A stretch of 64,000 bases of DNA from Syngnathus acus (lineage: Eukaryota > Chordata > Actinopteri > Syngnathiformes > Syngnathidae): positions 9,588,039 through 9,652,038 of the forward strand of contig NC_051097.1 in the NCBI RefSeq assembly GCF_901709675.1, given 5' to 3'. Under the pieces are notes generated by a model that saw nothing but the letters and a program-made list of their open reading frames with translations, was not told the origin of the DNA and did no database searches. Below, one piece after another: positions 13,481-25,385 of the stretch (within the stretch, counting starts at the first letter, position 1; each line of letters opens with the position of its first letter). Made by a program: the position numbers and the translations under genes.

Positions 13481-15060
13481 TTTACTTCTGACAAAGATAT
13501 AAGGCTCTTTTTCGGGTAGGCATTGATGGCTGTAAAATAACACAAATCACTTTGCTTTCTGACGCCTTCACGCGCATAGAAAATGTCTTTTTGCAGTTTT
13601 CAGTCACCAAGATCAACTCTTGGTATTATGTTATTCCGACGAGTACCGATGTGTTTTATTGTGGGTTTTTTTATGTATTTTATGGAGAAACAACTACAAA
13701 ACACACATATAGGCTTTTAGTTCAGTTTTTTTTTTAATCCGACATTCATAAAGGCTTATTTCTCTGATCCAATTTTGTAAACTATGATATGTAACTTTAA
13801 CATTGAAGAAAAGTTTATTATTTAATAATAATAATAAAAAAAATAATGTATGAATTAGCAGTAGAATGTCGTTACCTGTACCTGGGGTCTTTTTTATATC
13901 TGTATATACAATGACAGGTTTCAACCATTAAATGTGACCATTTCACAATGAATGACGACACCGGGTCTCATTTGAACATTGTGAGCAGTTATTTTCTTTA
14001 CATACTCCAAAACAGCTGTCCAGACCGAATCATTCGGATTTGTCTTTGGTTCGACTGCTCAGGTGAGTTAAAAAGAGCTAGCTTGTCGTGTATTATGTGC
14101 TGAGGTGTTTTTTTTTGATGGCCAGTTCAGGATGTAACGTGCCTCTGGCTTCAATTGAGCTGTGAGCAAAAAGGATAGAGAAAAAATTGTTTATCAAAAA
14201 AGATGGTTGCTCTCTCTTAACCTTTGATGCTCCTTGTGCATGTGTGTCGCTTTAAAAGTACCTTGCTCTTCTCTCTTCGTTATTCTGACAAGTTCTGGCA
14301 AGCCAATACGGGGACTGAGGACAAATCAATACACCATCTAACAGCTGTCGGCTGGTGTGTGCGTGCGAGCGTGCTTGAGTGTTTATTCATTCATTCATCT
14401 TTGTGCCTTTATTTTATTAATTCACAAGCTATTCACGAGCTTCCAAATGTGTAACGAAAGTGTGACGCCCTCATTTGTTCAGTGTTGGTCACACTCGTCC
14501 CCCCCTGTTGGCCGCATTTCAAGTTCAGAAAGAAGATTGAACCCTTCACCTTGTATATGGACCCGGCTTTAATTAAATGGCAATTGAAATGGTCAGCCAC
14601 GCTCTTTGTCTGAGTCCAAGATGTGACCCACATTAACCTTTGATATCTACCGTGTGTGTGTGTTAGTGTGTGCTTGCAGGGCAAAGCCATCAAAAAGCTT
14701 GACAGCCTCTCTCAGCTCTAATGACTACTTTGACCTTCCATTGATAAATGGAGGAATGACACAATCTCTCCTTCTGTCTTAGGCGTGCAGTGCAGCCTTG
14801 TCTTTTCTATGACGACTGCTTTTATCATCCATTAAAGCTTAACATTTGTACAAATTTGGCTGCCACCAAAATAAACAAAAGATCCCTTGGAGAAGAACCA
14901 CATCATTCTAAAAACGGCTGTTATGCTAATATTGCTTAGCTAGAAACCCCATTCAATGTACGGCAAATAAGTTTTAAAGCACTAAAAAACAACTTATAAT
15001 TAGTTTTTTAATGAATTATGCTGCCAAAATGTGCATTTGTGAGTATATTTGGATCAAACC
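13480..15060. other. Intergenic region cntfr-tmem267
   Basis: I see no gene here. It holds poly-T and AAT-rich patches around 13720-13850 and short GT runs near 14655. A weak CTCF-like match lies near 14500. Confidence 0.6.
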
Positions 15061-15099
15061 GTTTAAATGCGTCACTCCACGAGAGCGACGCGGATAAAA

Positions 15100-15268
15100 G
15101 CGCTAGGGCGCTGTCCATGGTGCTGAACCGATATTCTTACAATCCACTGAGGGGCGCTAACGAGTTATATCCATGGTAGGCCGACTGTGGTTTCGGATAA
15201 GAAGAAGAAAGGTTCCGCTTTTGTGTGAGTGTGTATTCTGTTTTTGCAGCACAGTTCAAGACGATGGG
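15100..15268 (+). other. Probable 5' UTR exon of tmem267
   Basis: A CpG-containing stretch (from about 15060) ends at a strong donor, GG|GTGAGT, after 15268. The next acceptor on this strand is at 15728-15729, giving a 461-base intron. An ATG at 15264 reads across the junction into a stop after seven residues, so it is an upstream ORF, not the protein start. The transcript start is not visible; the left boundary is a guess. Confidence 0.45.
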
Positions 15269-15792
15269 GTGAGTGTTATTGTGTTATAATTCCAAGGGTT
15301 AAATCCACACTATTTTATTTAATGCATTCATGTTTTGATTTTAAATGTAGTTTGAGGAGCGAATGGCATGTTTGATCGCCGTGTTATTCGATGTTTTTGA
15401 AGCTCGAGCCGCTGTCATCCCACACAATGCAGCATCTCAATGCAAGCTAGCTCCGTGCGAGCTGTCATTTAGAAAAGATCTGTTTGTTTCTTGTCCTAAC
15501 AAGACTAATAAACATGATTGCTGCCTTAATTGTAGCCTTCGTGCATAGAATAGGGTTCATATTAATCCGATTTTTTTTAAATAACACGATATAGTTATGT
15601 TAAGTCACTTCAGTGGTTATTTAATGAAATCGTTGAATAAAAAAGTACCAGTATAATATCAATAATGTAATGATTCTGAGTACTGAGGAGAGCTATTTAC
15701 TATTTTTGCTTGTTTGTTTGTTTGTGCAGTTTGCCAGAGTCCTTGTGACCTTCAGTGGTGTCTCTTTGGCCACCACCCAGCTGTTTATCAAC

Positions 15793-16630
15793 ATGCAAGG
15801 TTTCTACTCCAAGCTGGACTCTTCCCCACTGCTGGGGGGAGAGGGCGCCCCCGTACCCCTGAGCCTGGCTGTGGAGACGGAAAAAGCCCAGGCGCTTTTG
15901 CAGACATTCAGCTCCGCCTCCCTGCTTGCCTCGGCGGGTTTGGGCGTCTTCTGCGTGGCGGCGGACCACGCCCTGCAGCTTCCGCTCATCCAGCATCACC
16001 TGTGGCTGCGCGCCGCCCTGGACAACGGGACCCATGCTGTTGTGGGGTTGTGGTCCTGGGCTGTGGTCATCGGGCTCAGGAAGAAAAGTGACTTCTATGA
16101 GGTGCTGCTGGCGGGTCTCCTGGCGTCCATCATTGACTTGGACCACTTCTACATGGCCGGCTCACTGTCACTCAAGGTGCTTTTTTACACACAAGCAACA
16201 TTTTAGTTTTGTAGTGATGGGGAAAGAAGGTTTTTTTAGTCCACTAGACAGAACTTATTCTAATTAATATACACAAATGCGTTTTGTCACGCAGGCCGCC
16301 GTCTCCCTGCCTCAGCGGCCTCCTCTCCACTGCTCGTCTCTCATTCCCGTCCTCTGCCTGTCCCTCCGCTTACTCATGTGGCTGGGACGCCTCAAAGACG
16401 CCTGGTGCTCGTTGCCGTGGATGCTGTTCATATCCATGGCGACGCATCACGTGCGGGACGCTGTGCGCCGCGGCCTGTGGGTGTGTCCCTTGGGGAACAC
16501 GGCGCCGCTCCCCTACTGGCTTTACGTCAGCACCACAGCGACGCTTCCTCACCTGTGCTCTGTGCTCATGTACCTGACCGGAGCCAGAGACGTCATCTCC
16601 ACCAAACACGGAGTCGCCATCGATGTGTAG
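15793..16630 (+). CDS. tmem267: Transmembrane protein 267
   Basis: Two coding exons, 15793-16176 and 16295-16630, join in phase 0 to encode 239 residues. From [11 protein letters not shown] onward the sequence follows vertebrate TMEM267 (formerly C5orf28). The N-terminus has about 27 extra residues before that point; the ATG at 15793 is the first in frame after the acceptor at 15729. Four to five hydrophobic segments make it a multi-pass membrane protein. Its function is not established. Conserved polar residues stand out: DNGTH (77-81), DLDH (115-118), RPPLHCS (136-142), HHVRD (179-183) and LWVCP (189-193). Their order resembles the YdjM/DUF457 membrane-hydrolase family (see findings). The minus-strand open frame over the first exon is a shadow. 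The 3' UTR runs toward il11ra, which converges from the right. Confidence 0.95.
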
Positions 16631-17740
16631 ACTCCGTTAGGAGATTGTGCGGTGCAACAAAAGGGATGGCAAATTAATGGAAGGGAGAAACTATGAGCCA
16701 AATCCCAAACAAATGAGTGCCAACTTTTACTTTCCTACCCTGTAGGTAGTTCTTGCTTATTCACCTTTACGATATTTATCCAGTGATGACTAATTGATAT
16801 TATCACAAGTACACTGTCTCTCACCAATATTTACTTTCACAAAATGTCTGAAGTGTCGCCTTACTTCAGAATGCTTCAATTGCACTTGCTTTATTATAGT
16901 TATAGTTGAATGATTAGTTTTTCACTGTCCACATGCAAATCCCCGTGTATTTGAATACCAATTAACATCATAGTATAATTTATAGATTATTTTAATTTAA
17001 TGTTTAATTTTTTTCATTAGAAATTTTAAACCATATTTATTTGCTATTTATTGTTATACTGCTGAGGAAAATGTCGATTAAAACACAGATTTCCACTTGG
17101 TATTGCGATTTAACTAGATATATTGAGCTTTGTGTAGAGACAGGGTTTGAATACGGCTAGATTTTGTCCTCATTTTTAACCTGTATAGAAAGTCGTCTGT
17201 TTTGTTTCAGTATCATGAAAACGCTGATGTCATCCTGTCTCCACTAGAGGGCGACAAAGGACCAAGGTGGAATTGACGATTAGTCCATGCAAACGGTATG
17301 TTTATTTTCATCGTGTGCTGCTGTATTGTACATTTTGGCATCTTATAGTTTAATAAGACTTTGTTATCACTTCTTCTCTTATAATATAAAAAATGTTTGG
17401 AAATATTTGTCACAAATAGGAGTTTTACAAACTTGGTTACGAAGAGCAGTTTCTAAGGACACATGCACTTAGAATGTTTTTCCAGAAACTAACAGTTGTT
17501 AGCCAAACCTCTTATCACTGCTTAAGTCCTCCACTTGAAGCCTCTTTTGCACATAAGTTTGTTTCCATTTCTTTGCACTGTTTAGTTGCTGTAAAAAAAC
17601 AAACCAATACACATAAAATAAAACAATGCACTATTATTTTAATCTCAATAAACAACATCTGGAATATGAGTTTGCTACAGGAAGCACAATGCCACACAAG
17701 TTGCGGCTTTTTCCATGAAGAATTAAACAAAGCACCCGAA
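16631..17740 (+). other. 3' UTR / intergenic of tmem267, converging on il11ra
   Basis: No coding sequence. AATAAA hexamers on the plus strand occur near 17617 and 17645, so the tmem267 transcript may reach about 17.67 kb and nearly meet the il11ra 3' end. A strong CTCF-like motif lies at 17239-17256. Confidence 0.5.
17239..17256 (+). promoter_or_regulatory. CTCF-like motif
   Basis: CTCCACTAGAGGGCGACA matches the vertebrate CTCF core CCASYAGRKGGC without a mismatch, in forward orientation. It lies between the convergent genes tmem267 and il11ra. Occupancy cannot be judged from sequence. Confidence 0.5.
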
Positions 17741-17749
17741 AGCTGCCGG

Positions 17750-19433
17750 TGTGATAAAATAGTATTTATTTTTTTACAGAAACATACAAAGGTAGGGAGG
17801 GCACAAATAACAGCTTATGGTGATATCTGGCAAACAAATGAAGCCACAAAAAAAAAAAAAAGACACTATGTACATCTGAGGATGGATGCCTGAAAGAGGC
17901 TCCTGGCATCACAAAATAGAGAGAAAACAACGTTTCTATGAAGACTAAGAAAAGGCTCACATGGAATTATGGACAGTCTCTAATACTGCACTTTGCCCAA
18001 AAAATGTAATTTTATTACAAAATGTGTCTTAACACCAAGAAAAAAAAAATCCTAAGTGTTTGTTGTCAGTACAAATCTAAGTTTAAATCTAATTGAAAAG
18101 TTTAACTCAACAACCCCTTCCACTTTTTAATTATTATTTATTTTTCCTAGATATTTAAATTGAATGAAAAAGAACAAACACAACCTCTCCAATAAATATA
18201 TTTCTTAGATTGTCTGGGACCTTCTGACTTGACCCCAAAAAATGAAATGAAATCCATGTTGAATGATCAGTCCAATAGAATAACAGAACAGCAACAATAA
18301 AAGCACAATGCTGGGGACATAAATACCGATATCCTCCATAAAAAAATCTTAAATGTGGTCATCTGGAATTTCAAATTCAAATATTTCCATCAATTCTGAA
18401 TTACACAAACAGTTTCTTTTGAACACCTTTGATTTTCCTAATGAACTAAAATGAACTGTGTGATCCTGAATTGCTTACGTACATCCAAAAATGTTTCATG
18501 ACATACATGTGATATACAATAACTCACAAAAACAAAGCTTCAACTGGATCTGTGCGTGTTATGCGGGGCTAGCTTGAGAGAACACGGTCGTCAAAGCGCT
18601 ACTAACTTGACATCGTACACGGTCTGTCAGTTGACTGCACAGCTTTTGGATGACAACGCGGTGACAAAAACACAGGCGAGATAATGGAAGAAGAAATACG
18701 ACACAAACTGAGGTATCTGGGGCTTCTCGTGAGCGCCGCTCGTTACTGTTTACCGAAGATCACAAGCTTTTAGGACCCAAGCACCGTGGGTGGCTTTTGT
18801 TGGGTAACCATGGTAACCGCTATCTCACCGGACCACACGGCCACAATAAGACTAGTCAAGTAAGGGACTTGAAACTGTCCTGTATTTGTTTTTCCTCTTT
18901 CTCCAAAGCTGTAAGATATACAAGCATTTGGGCTATAGCAAACTAGGTTAACAATTTGTCAATTCTTTTGATTTTTCCTTTATTTTAACCCAAATACGAT
19001 GCGCTCACACATCCGCGGATGGACGAATACAAAAAAAAACCCGACATTAGCATGCAACATAAAAAAAGCAATACAATTCAAGTTGCCCACTTGTTGCCAG
19101 CTGCCCTGCTTCAGGCCTCTTTGACGCTTCAATGCTGCCAGATCAACTCTGCCACTCATTCACAGCATCGAGTCTGTCTGATATACGTGACCGGATAACC
19201 CATGACGACTAAAATAACCTGAGGGGTCATTAGAAACGTCCCACCAGGAGGCTCGTGCTGCAGATGCATTGCGCGGAAATGTCAAAGAGTTTGTTTTGCG
19301 TCGTCACAGTTCTTAAACGGATTCCGGTTCGTCTACGGTAGTTGAATACGGAACGTAGGCGTGCTGTCATGACGGCCGACTCTTCGGAGGAGCCCTAGAA
19401 CGGGCCGAGGAGTAGATGATGTTTGACTTTAAC
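17750..19433 (-). other. 3' UTR exon of il11ra (inferred)
   Basis: On the minus strand an acceptor (TCTCCAG) precedes 19433. A canonical AATAAA (plus-strand TTTATT at 17764-17769) lies about 1.67 kb downstream. The coding stop is in the preceding exon, where a GTGAGT donor follows it by one base, so the final exon is wholly untranslated. The boundaries are inferred from splice and polyadenylation signals only. Confidence 0.45.
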
Positions 19434-20275
19434 CTGGAGAGAAGATGGAAAAGGGACGCCACATTAAAAAAATCCATATATCAATGTCAGTAAGCACTGC
19501 CAGATGGAAATGACAGAGTGGAAGACATATTTACAAGACCATATGTGCTTTTTATAGCGACACGTGGACGGCATTTGCTCAAATGTTTTATTTGATGTTG
19601 TTTAATCAATGCGGTGAATGCCAAGAGATGGATTCAGTCCCTTGGTATTTTTTTTGTGTATTTGTTTGTTTGCTGCACAGCCATGACACTCGTACTTTTG
19701 CAAATGGATTTCGAATAAGAGAGCGTAACCATTGGCTTTATAATTATGTTACCCACAGAGGCCATTTGTGCCATCCACAACTATCTCCCAAACGGGCAAA
19801 GCTGAGGAAATGCACAACCACACGTGTGGGAAGTGATCGTATTCGGAAAACGTGTGCGACGGTACAGAAAGAAATTGAGGAAGATAATAGCGATTATTCC
19901 TGAAGATGAGTTTCACGCAATGTGGGTTTTGCTTGAGCGTTTTATTTCTAACCACCGTGACCGGTCGGCGGGGGGCGGAGCTAGGCCATGCGACTTAGCC
20001 AGCCTACTTTGTTGCTATATTTACCAAATTTTAAGAAGCGAAGAATGCGATGAGCAATAAATCAGCTCGGTGATGAAATGCAGTGTCCACAAGTGAGAAT
20101 CTAACTGATGTATTTACTGTCTTTACGGGTGCTTGGAGTTCTAAACTGCGCTGTCCCTGGTGGTCATGGTTACGCAACGACATACTTGCACTGGCAAAAG
20201 GTTTGGTGGGGTGAGCTGAGGCTACTTTAGACCCAAAAAAAAACATGTCACAAATTTTTTATGATGATACTCACA

Positions 20276-23200
20276 TCAAACTGGCAAGGACTTCATTTTG
20301 ACCATGGAGGTGAGCTCTTGTTTGGTCACATGCTCACGCCGCCTCTGCCTCAACCTGCAAATGGAAAGCAATTTGCATTTAAATAAAATAAAAAAAACTA
20401 AATGTGGGAATAAATGTAAATAAATAAAATAAGATAACTAAATAAAATAAACTGCAAGTATGTCTTACCACACCACAAAGATGAGGGAAACGACGGTTGC
20501 TACGATAACCACGGCAAACAAAACCAGGAGAATCACCAATCCCAAATTACCGTCGTCTTGCAGAACCGGCCCTGGAAAAAATTTCATGGGGGGAAAAAAA
20601 TGGTAGAAGTTAAAAAAATAAATAAAAACACAGCCAATGTTGAAAAGACGAGATGCAGAAGTAAAATAAAAACAGCATTGTCAGAAGGACACATGAATGT
20701 GTTTTGGGGTATAAATGATTCTAAATAAGCTATCATCACTTTACATTCAGATTTAAAACATGCCAAGAGTAAACAGACTCGCACAAAGTACACAAATACA
20801 AATCACAGAGAGGGGAATCCACATTTAAAAAAAAAAAAATCTTGCGGTGGTGGACTGATTGATGCGGCCCGGGTAAGAACACACAAAGAGAGTGCATCTG
20901 GTTCACAAAACATTTCGAAGCTCTAATCACTCACAGATGCACTTCTCCAAAATTGAGCGGCTTTAGAAAGCCAAGTGCGTGTATAGAGCGAGTACTTTTT
21001 GAACACGTGTTGGCAACAGCGTGCCAGGTGTGTCAAACGGCTTGCCGGCATTTACCTTTTCGTGAGTTCATAATGTACAAAAGCAATGGCGGCTGCAGTT
21101 AGATGTCATTTGAACAGTAAGCACTAACAGTAAATGATGCCTTATTATTTTGCCAGTAATGGCGGTCGCCCGTGGCGACAGGAATGTGCTTCGATCAAAG
21201 TTTGACCCCAAACGAATCTTCTTTAATCATCTTGGCACATTGATGTCAAAAAACGTAAATTGATATTGCAAATGGCCACACGTTTATCATTTGGAGAGAC
21301 TTACTAAGTGACTTTGAAGTCGATGTTTCTGGCTTTGTGTTGAAGGGAAACAAATAGTCTGGAAAATTCTCCTCCGGAGGTTCAGACGTGGCGGGGTCTG
21401 CGGGATGGACGCACAAACACGTACATGTGTCAGTTGCGGTCGACATCACGGCTTGCTCAACTCGAGTTGTTTTTGCATCGCTGATGATATGCTGGGCTGA
21501 ATTTACCAATACCGTAAATTTCGGACTATAAGCCGCAACTTTCTTTGCAAATTTTGAACCTGGAATCACAAGTTTTAGCTGGTGCGCCTTATAGTCCGGT
21601 GCGGTTTATAGTCTGAAAATTGCAATCAGATTGCAAATAATGATCTTTTTCTAACCTTCCCAGGGCCGACCGTAACGGAGAGGAGTCCAGTCACTCCACT
21701 GGCTATCGGCGTCAAGCTCGTCCCTGGCTCGGATTTGAACTTGATGGGGGTGCCCAACCAAGGCGTCAAAAATCTCCATTGAACTGTCCTCGGTGTAAAC
21801 CTAATGGAGAAAGAAAGGACAGCAAATGGTAAGTACTTGAAAGATATGACTTGATGATCTGATTCGGGTTAACTATTAATTAAAATATAAAAGACTAACC
21901 TCTGACCAGTACTGAGATCCTTGTGGCCTGTATCGTACATGAAACACGAGAGGGAAAGCATCATGTAGTGGCCACGAGGATGGAAGGTTCCATGAGATGA
22001 GAAGCCTCTTTGGAAAGCCTTCCACCTTATTGACCAACAGGGACTCAGGAGGGTCGGGTTTTACTGAAAAGACAAAAGTGTTTGGATAAGCTAATGACCA
22101 TTTACCTGGAATCTCGCTTTGGTTTGTTTTGACACGTTAATGGCACGGCAGTGCATGCACCGGAAAAAGCTTTTAGTCAAACTGACACTCCTTTAATGGA
22201 AATTAGCAAATGTGGTAAAGTGCATAGTAAATACATGACATTTATTTTACATATATATATATATATATATATATACACATTTTATTGTTTATTTATTTTT
22301 GTTTATTTATTTATCTATTTATTTATTCATTTTTTAATTCATTCTAATTGATTTATATAGTACTCAGATACCTTCCCACCTATTTTTTTTATTCTTTTAG
22401 CATACTTACAGAGCTTATCTAGCTTAAAGCGGGCAGACGTTGTCTCGGAACCAAGCGCGTTCGTGGCCGTGATTCTAAGCGTGTGGATCGTCTGCCAGAA
22501 GGCTGGGTGCTCGACATCGCAGTACTTATGGACTGGGTCCACCAGGCAAGGCTGCCCGGCTTGTCCATTACCCCTTGAAAAAGACACAAAAAAACAACTC
22601 AAAACTTGCACTCAGATAAAAACAGTGCAGCCAAGTGGTTACTTTAGTTGCAGTAACTGACTTTTACCTGAGGGAGGCGTTGTACTCGACTGGAAGAAAG
22701 GTTTTTACTGATTCTACCCAGGAGCAGCGAACATGAGTGTGATTTGGAACTTGACAGGAAATGCTGAGCAGCCCTGGAGGGTCTGCAAGAACAAAAGTCA
22801 AAGATAGAACATTCAGACTTGGTATCAAAGAAATAATTGAAGTAGTGGAAGAGGTTTCATAAGCGGTTCGTGGAAAACAAAGTTCTCTCCCTCGAAGGAG
22901 GGCCACTTAGGGAGCCATTTCCTTTTAGAGACAGTCACGGGAAATGGAGTCTTTGTCATTGTAATAGGATTAACACGAGTTTTCCTCGAGGACCAAATCT
23001 TTCAATTACATAACTGAGTTTAATTTATTGATGAAAGATTAAAACTGTCAAACACTTACGGCCAAGTCTGAGTTTGATGGAGTGAAGGAGGAGCCCGTGG
23101 TTGTCATAGCAACTGTAATTGCCCTGGGCTGAAAGGTTAACGTGAAGCAGGACCAACGATCCATCTGATGTCACTTTGTGCCCAGGCAACGCTTGGTTGT

Positions 23201-25385
23201 CGTCGAGATGCCACGCCACCGGTATCCTACTGGGCCAACGTGTTAATAAGCTTGATTTAAAAAATTAAAAAATAAAAAGCAGAGATTACAATTCCTTACT
23301 TCATTTGTGACTTCCCACATGCCAGTGTCACATTGGAGTCCAAGCGCCCGTACTGCACGTCCGAAACTGCAAACACAGACATAAAATATTAAAGCGCGCC
23401 GCTTGTCTGGCCGAGGCGCGAGCACTCGTATTTTGCGGCGCCGTGGTCTGTATTAATGTGATGTACTATGTGTCACGCTTTGCACCGGGGTGGACACAAT
23501 AACATAACCATAGAAGGTTCGTGGTCCTTCAGGCACCGAGCTGGAACCGACTTTGACGTTCTTGCTTGCGAGTGTTTCGGCTTCTCTGGAAGCTTGTCTG
23601 GTTAATCATTTCATGAGCATTAATCAAATGTTTTGACACAAATAATAAACTAGCAGGATGAGAATAACATTAAATCAGAATCATCTTTATGGGCTCAGTA
23701 TGTTTATAAAAAAAAAAAGAAAACGCACACAAGGAAATTGTCACTGGTTAGCTTGCGCTGCTCTCGTGGTTTACTAAAGATACCAGAAGCCTTTGAAGAG
23801 TTCTTCCTTGATAAATGATTATCCAAACAAAAATTTGATTATTGGTCTGCTGCTCCTGTTTGGCACAAAGGTGGAATACAGATTGGACTGTTCACGAGTC
23901 ACAACATCTGACTTTTTATGTGTCCACCTTTGAGACAATGTCTGACGTGTTAGATTCAAGTAGATGGAGGATTTCATATAAGTCCAACTTATAAAAAGTC
24001 TGCACAGCATGCAAGGTAATTGAATTATCTCTGCCCTAAATCACAAAGAGTATTTTTCTCACGCAACCTTAGCGACATTTAGCAATAAAGCAGCCTGACT
24101 TTTCGAGGTCTCCAAAACTGCTTTATCCAAAATACTGCAGTTTGAACGTGCGTGTTTAAATAGCTACATGATATGAACGTTGGCTTTTACAGCACATCTC
24201 AAGTGGAAAAATATTTGACAGGGAGTACAGAGCTAAGCACACACTAACTTTAATTAATTCACAACTTCTGTGCCCGCTCTGCAGGACTTTTTTTTTTTTT
24301 TTTTTGCTAACTCACAATTTGGCCTAAGTTTCAGTTTCCTGTTTTTCATACTTGCATCTTATTTGCTCAGGCATAATATGGAGCTTATCAGCTCTGATCA
24401 TATTGATTTTTCTTTTTTATATATATTGTCAGACCCTTCGTTTTTGTGGTTGCGTGTAGTGCAAAGATGTCTGGTTCGAATGTGTGTCTTCATGTTTTAT
24501 TGGCAGTCGAGCACATTATTCCCCCAAACCCGCAGCGTTCCACTCATATCTGATTTTGCCTCTGGCAAAAAAAAAAAAAAAAGCCACGGCGCATGCACAA
24601 GTGCCCACACAAAAGCACACGCAAATGCGTTTAAGTGCATGCCTTCACATACACGAATAAACGTTCACACAAACATATGTGTGGAGGAAAGCTGGTCAAA
24701 TCAGTTCATGAAAAAGTTTTAAAAAAAATAAAATAAGAGTTGGGTTACAGGAAGGGGGGAATAAAACTGACAGTTTTACGGCCAGTATTCTTATTAATGA
24801 AATGAATAATTTAACCTCAGCTTGGATCAGATAACAGACACAGCAAGGAAAAATATTGGGGAGGCGTTAAGAAAAGAGGAAAAATTGTCTCCGTTAGAAA
24901 AAGTTGTGCCATGACAATTTCTCAATACCGACAAGGGGAAGAAAAAAAAAACACGTCGACAATAGAATTTATGCGAAACGCTAACCGAAGAAAAACTTCA
25001 AATGGGGCTGAAAATGCTTCGAAAACCATAAAAGTGAACAAAATGAAGGCTTTGCAAGACGATGGGAAAATGTTTTCTTTAGAATGCGTGTCTTTTATGG
25101 TATTTTCCCAAAAGACAAAAACATACATTATAACCAGTTATTTCATTCTAAATGCAAGATGTCTTCTTTTCTCTTTAACTGAGCACCCAAAATACTTTTT
25201 ATATGTGCATGTGAGTTTTTTTATTTTTTTTAACAAAAGTATTTTTAAATATGTCCTCACGATAAGTGAAGGAGCGTGTGTCTGTTACCTTCATTGGTCC
25301 AAATCTGGGCACCACTGAGACATAGTGACCAAGATAAAAACCAGATGACTGTCAGACTCCCAGGACTGGACAAAAGACCTGGCAT
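20276..25385 (-). CDS. il11ra: Interleukin-11 receptor subunit alpha
   Basis: Ten coding exons in transcript order: 25385-25289, 23366-23300, 23229-23060, 22782-22668, 22573-22410, 22063-21900, 21800-21656, 21397-21305, 20571-20469, 20354-20276. They join to 398 residues. The signal peptide starts at the first base of its exon (MPGLLSSPGS...). An Ig-like domain follows (DVQYGRLDSNVTLACG, about 33-110), then cytokine-receptor module 1 (about 112-204) with paired Cys, the LKPDPPESL linker, and module 2 (205-307) with the box WSDWT (294-298). A 31-residue stalk exon precedes one membrane span (about 348-373) and a short basic tail (LRQRRREH...KSLPV). The receptor binds IL-11 and engages gp130; the short tail cannot signal alone. 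WSDWT departs from WSXWS in the last residue. It is closely related to cntfr, but cntfr lacks the membrane span, and the DVQYG N-terminus favours IL11RA. Confidence 0.93.
21510..21621. mobile_element. Short TIR element in il11ra intron
   Basis: Starts TACCGTAAATTTCGGACTAT and ends with the imperfect reverse complement (GGTTTATAGTCTGAAAATT). Internally it carries GGTGCGCCTTATAGTCCGG. It is non-coding, lies in the intron between the WSXWS and stalk exons, and is related to the longer element at 59699-60072. Confidence 0.65.

Noticed and set aside
15140-15170. Possible CTCF site CCACTGAGGGGCGCTAAC
   Set aside because: Two core positions are transposed relative to CCASYAGRKGGC; too weak beside the other sites.
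15700-16146. 148-codon minus-strand frame opposite tmem267
   Set aside because: Complete shadow of the GC-rich first coding exon of tmem267, which has clear homology on the plus strand.
22247-22360. TA and TTTA-rich stretch near an il11ra exon considered as a mobile element
   Set aside because: Simple-sequence repeat only; no inverted ends or target duplications are visible.
24270-25318. Two plus-strand open frames of 135-150 codons in the il11ra intron region
   Set aside because: Low-complexity Phe- and Lys-rich translations from T- and A-rich DNA, antisense to il11ra introns, no recognised domain.
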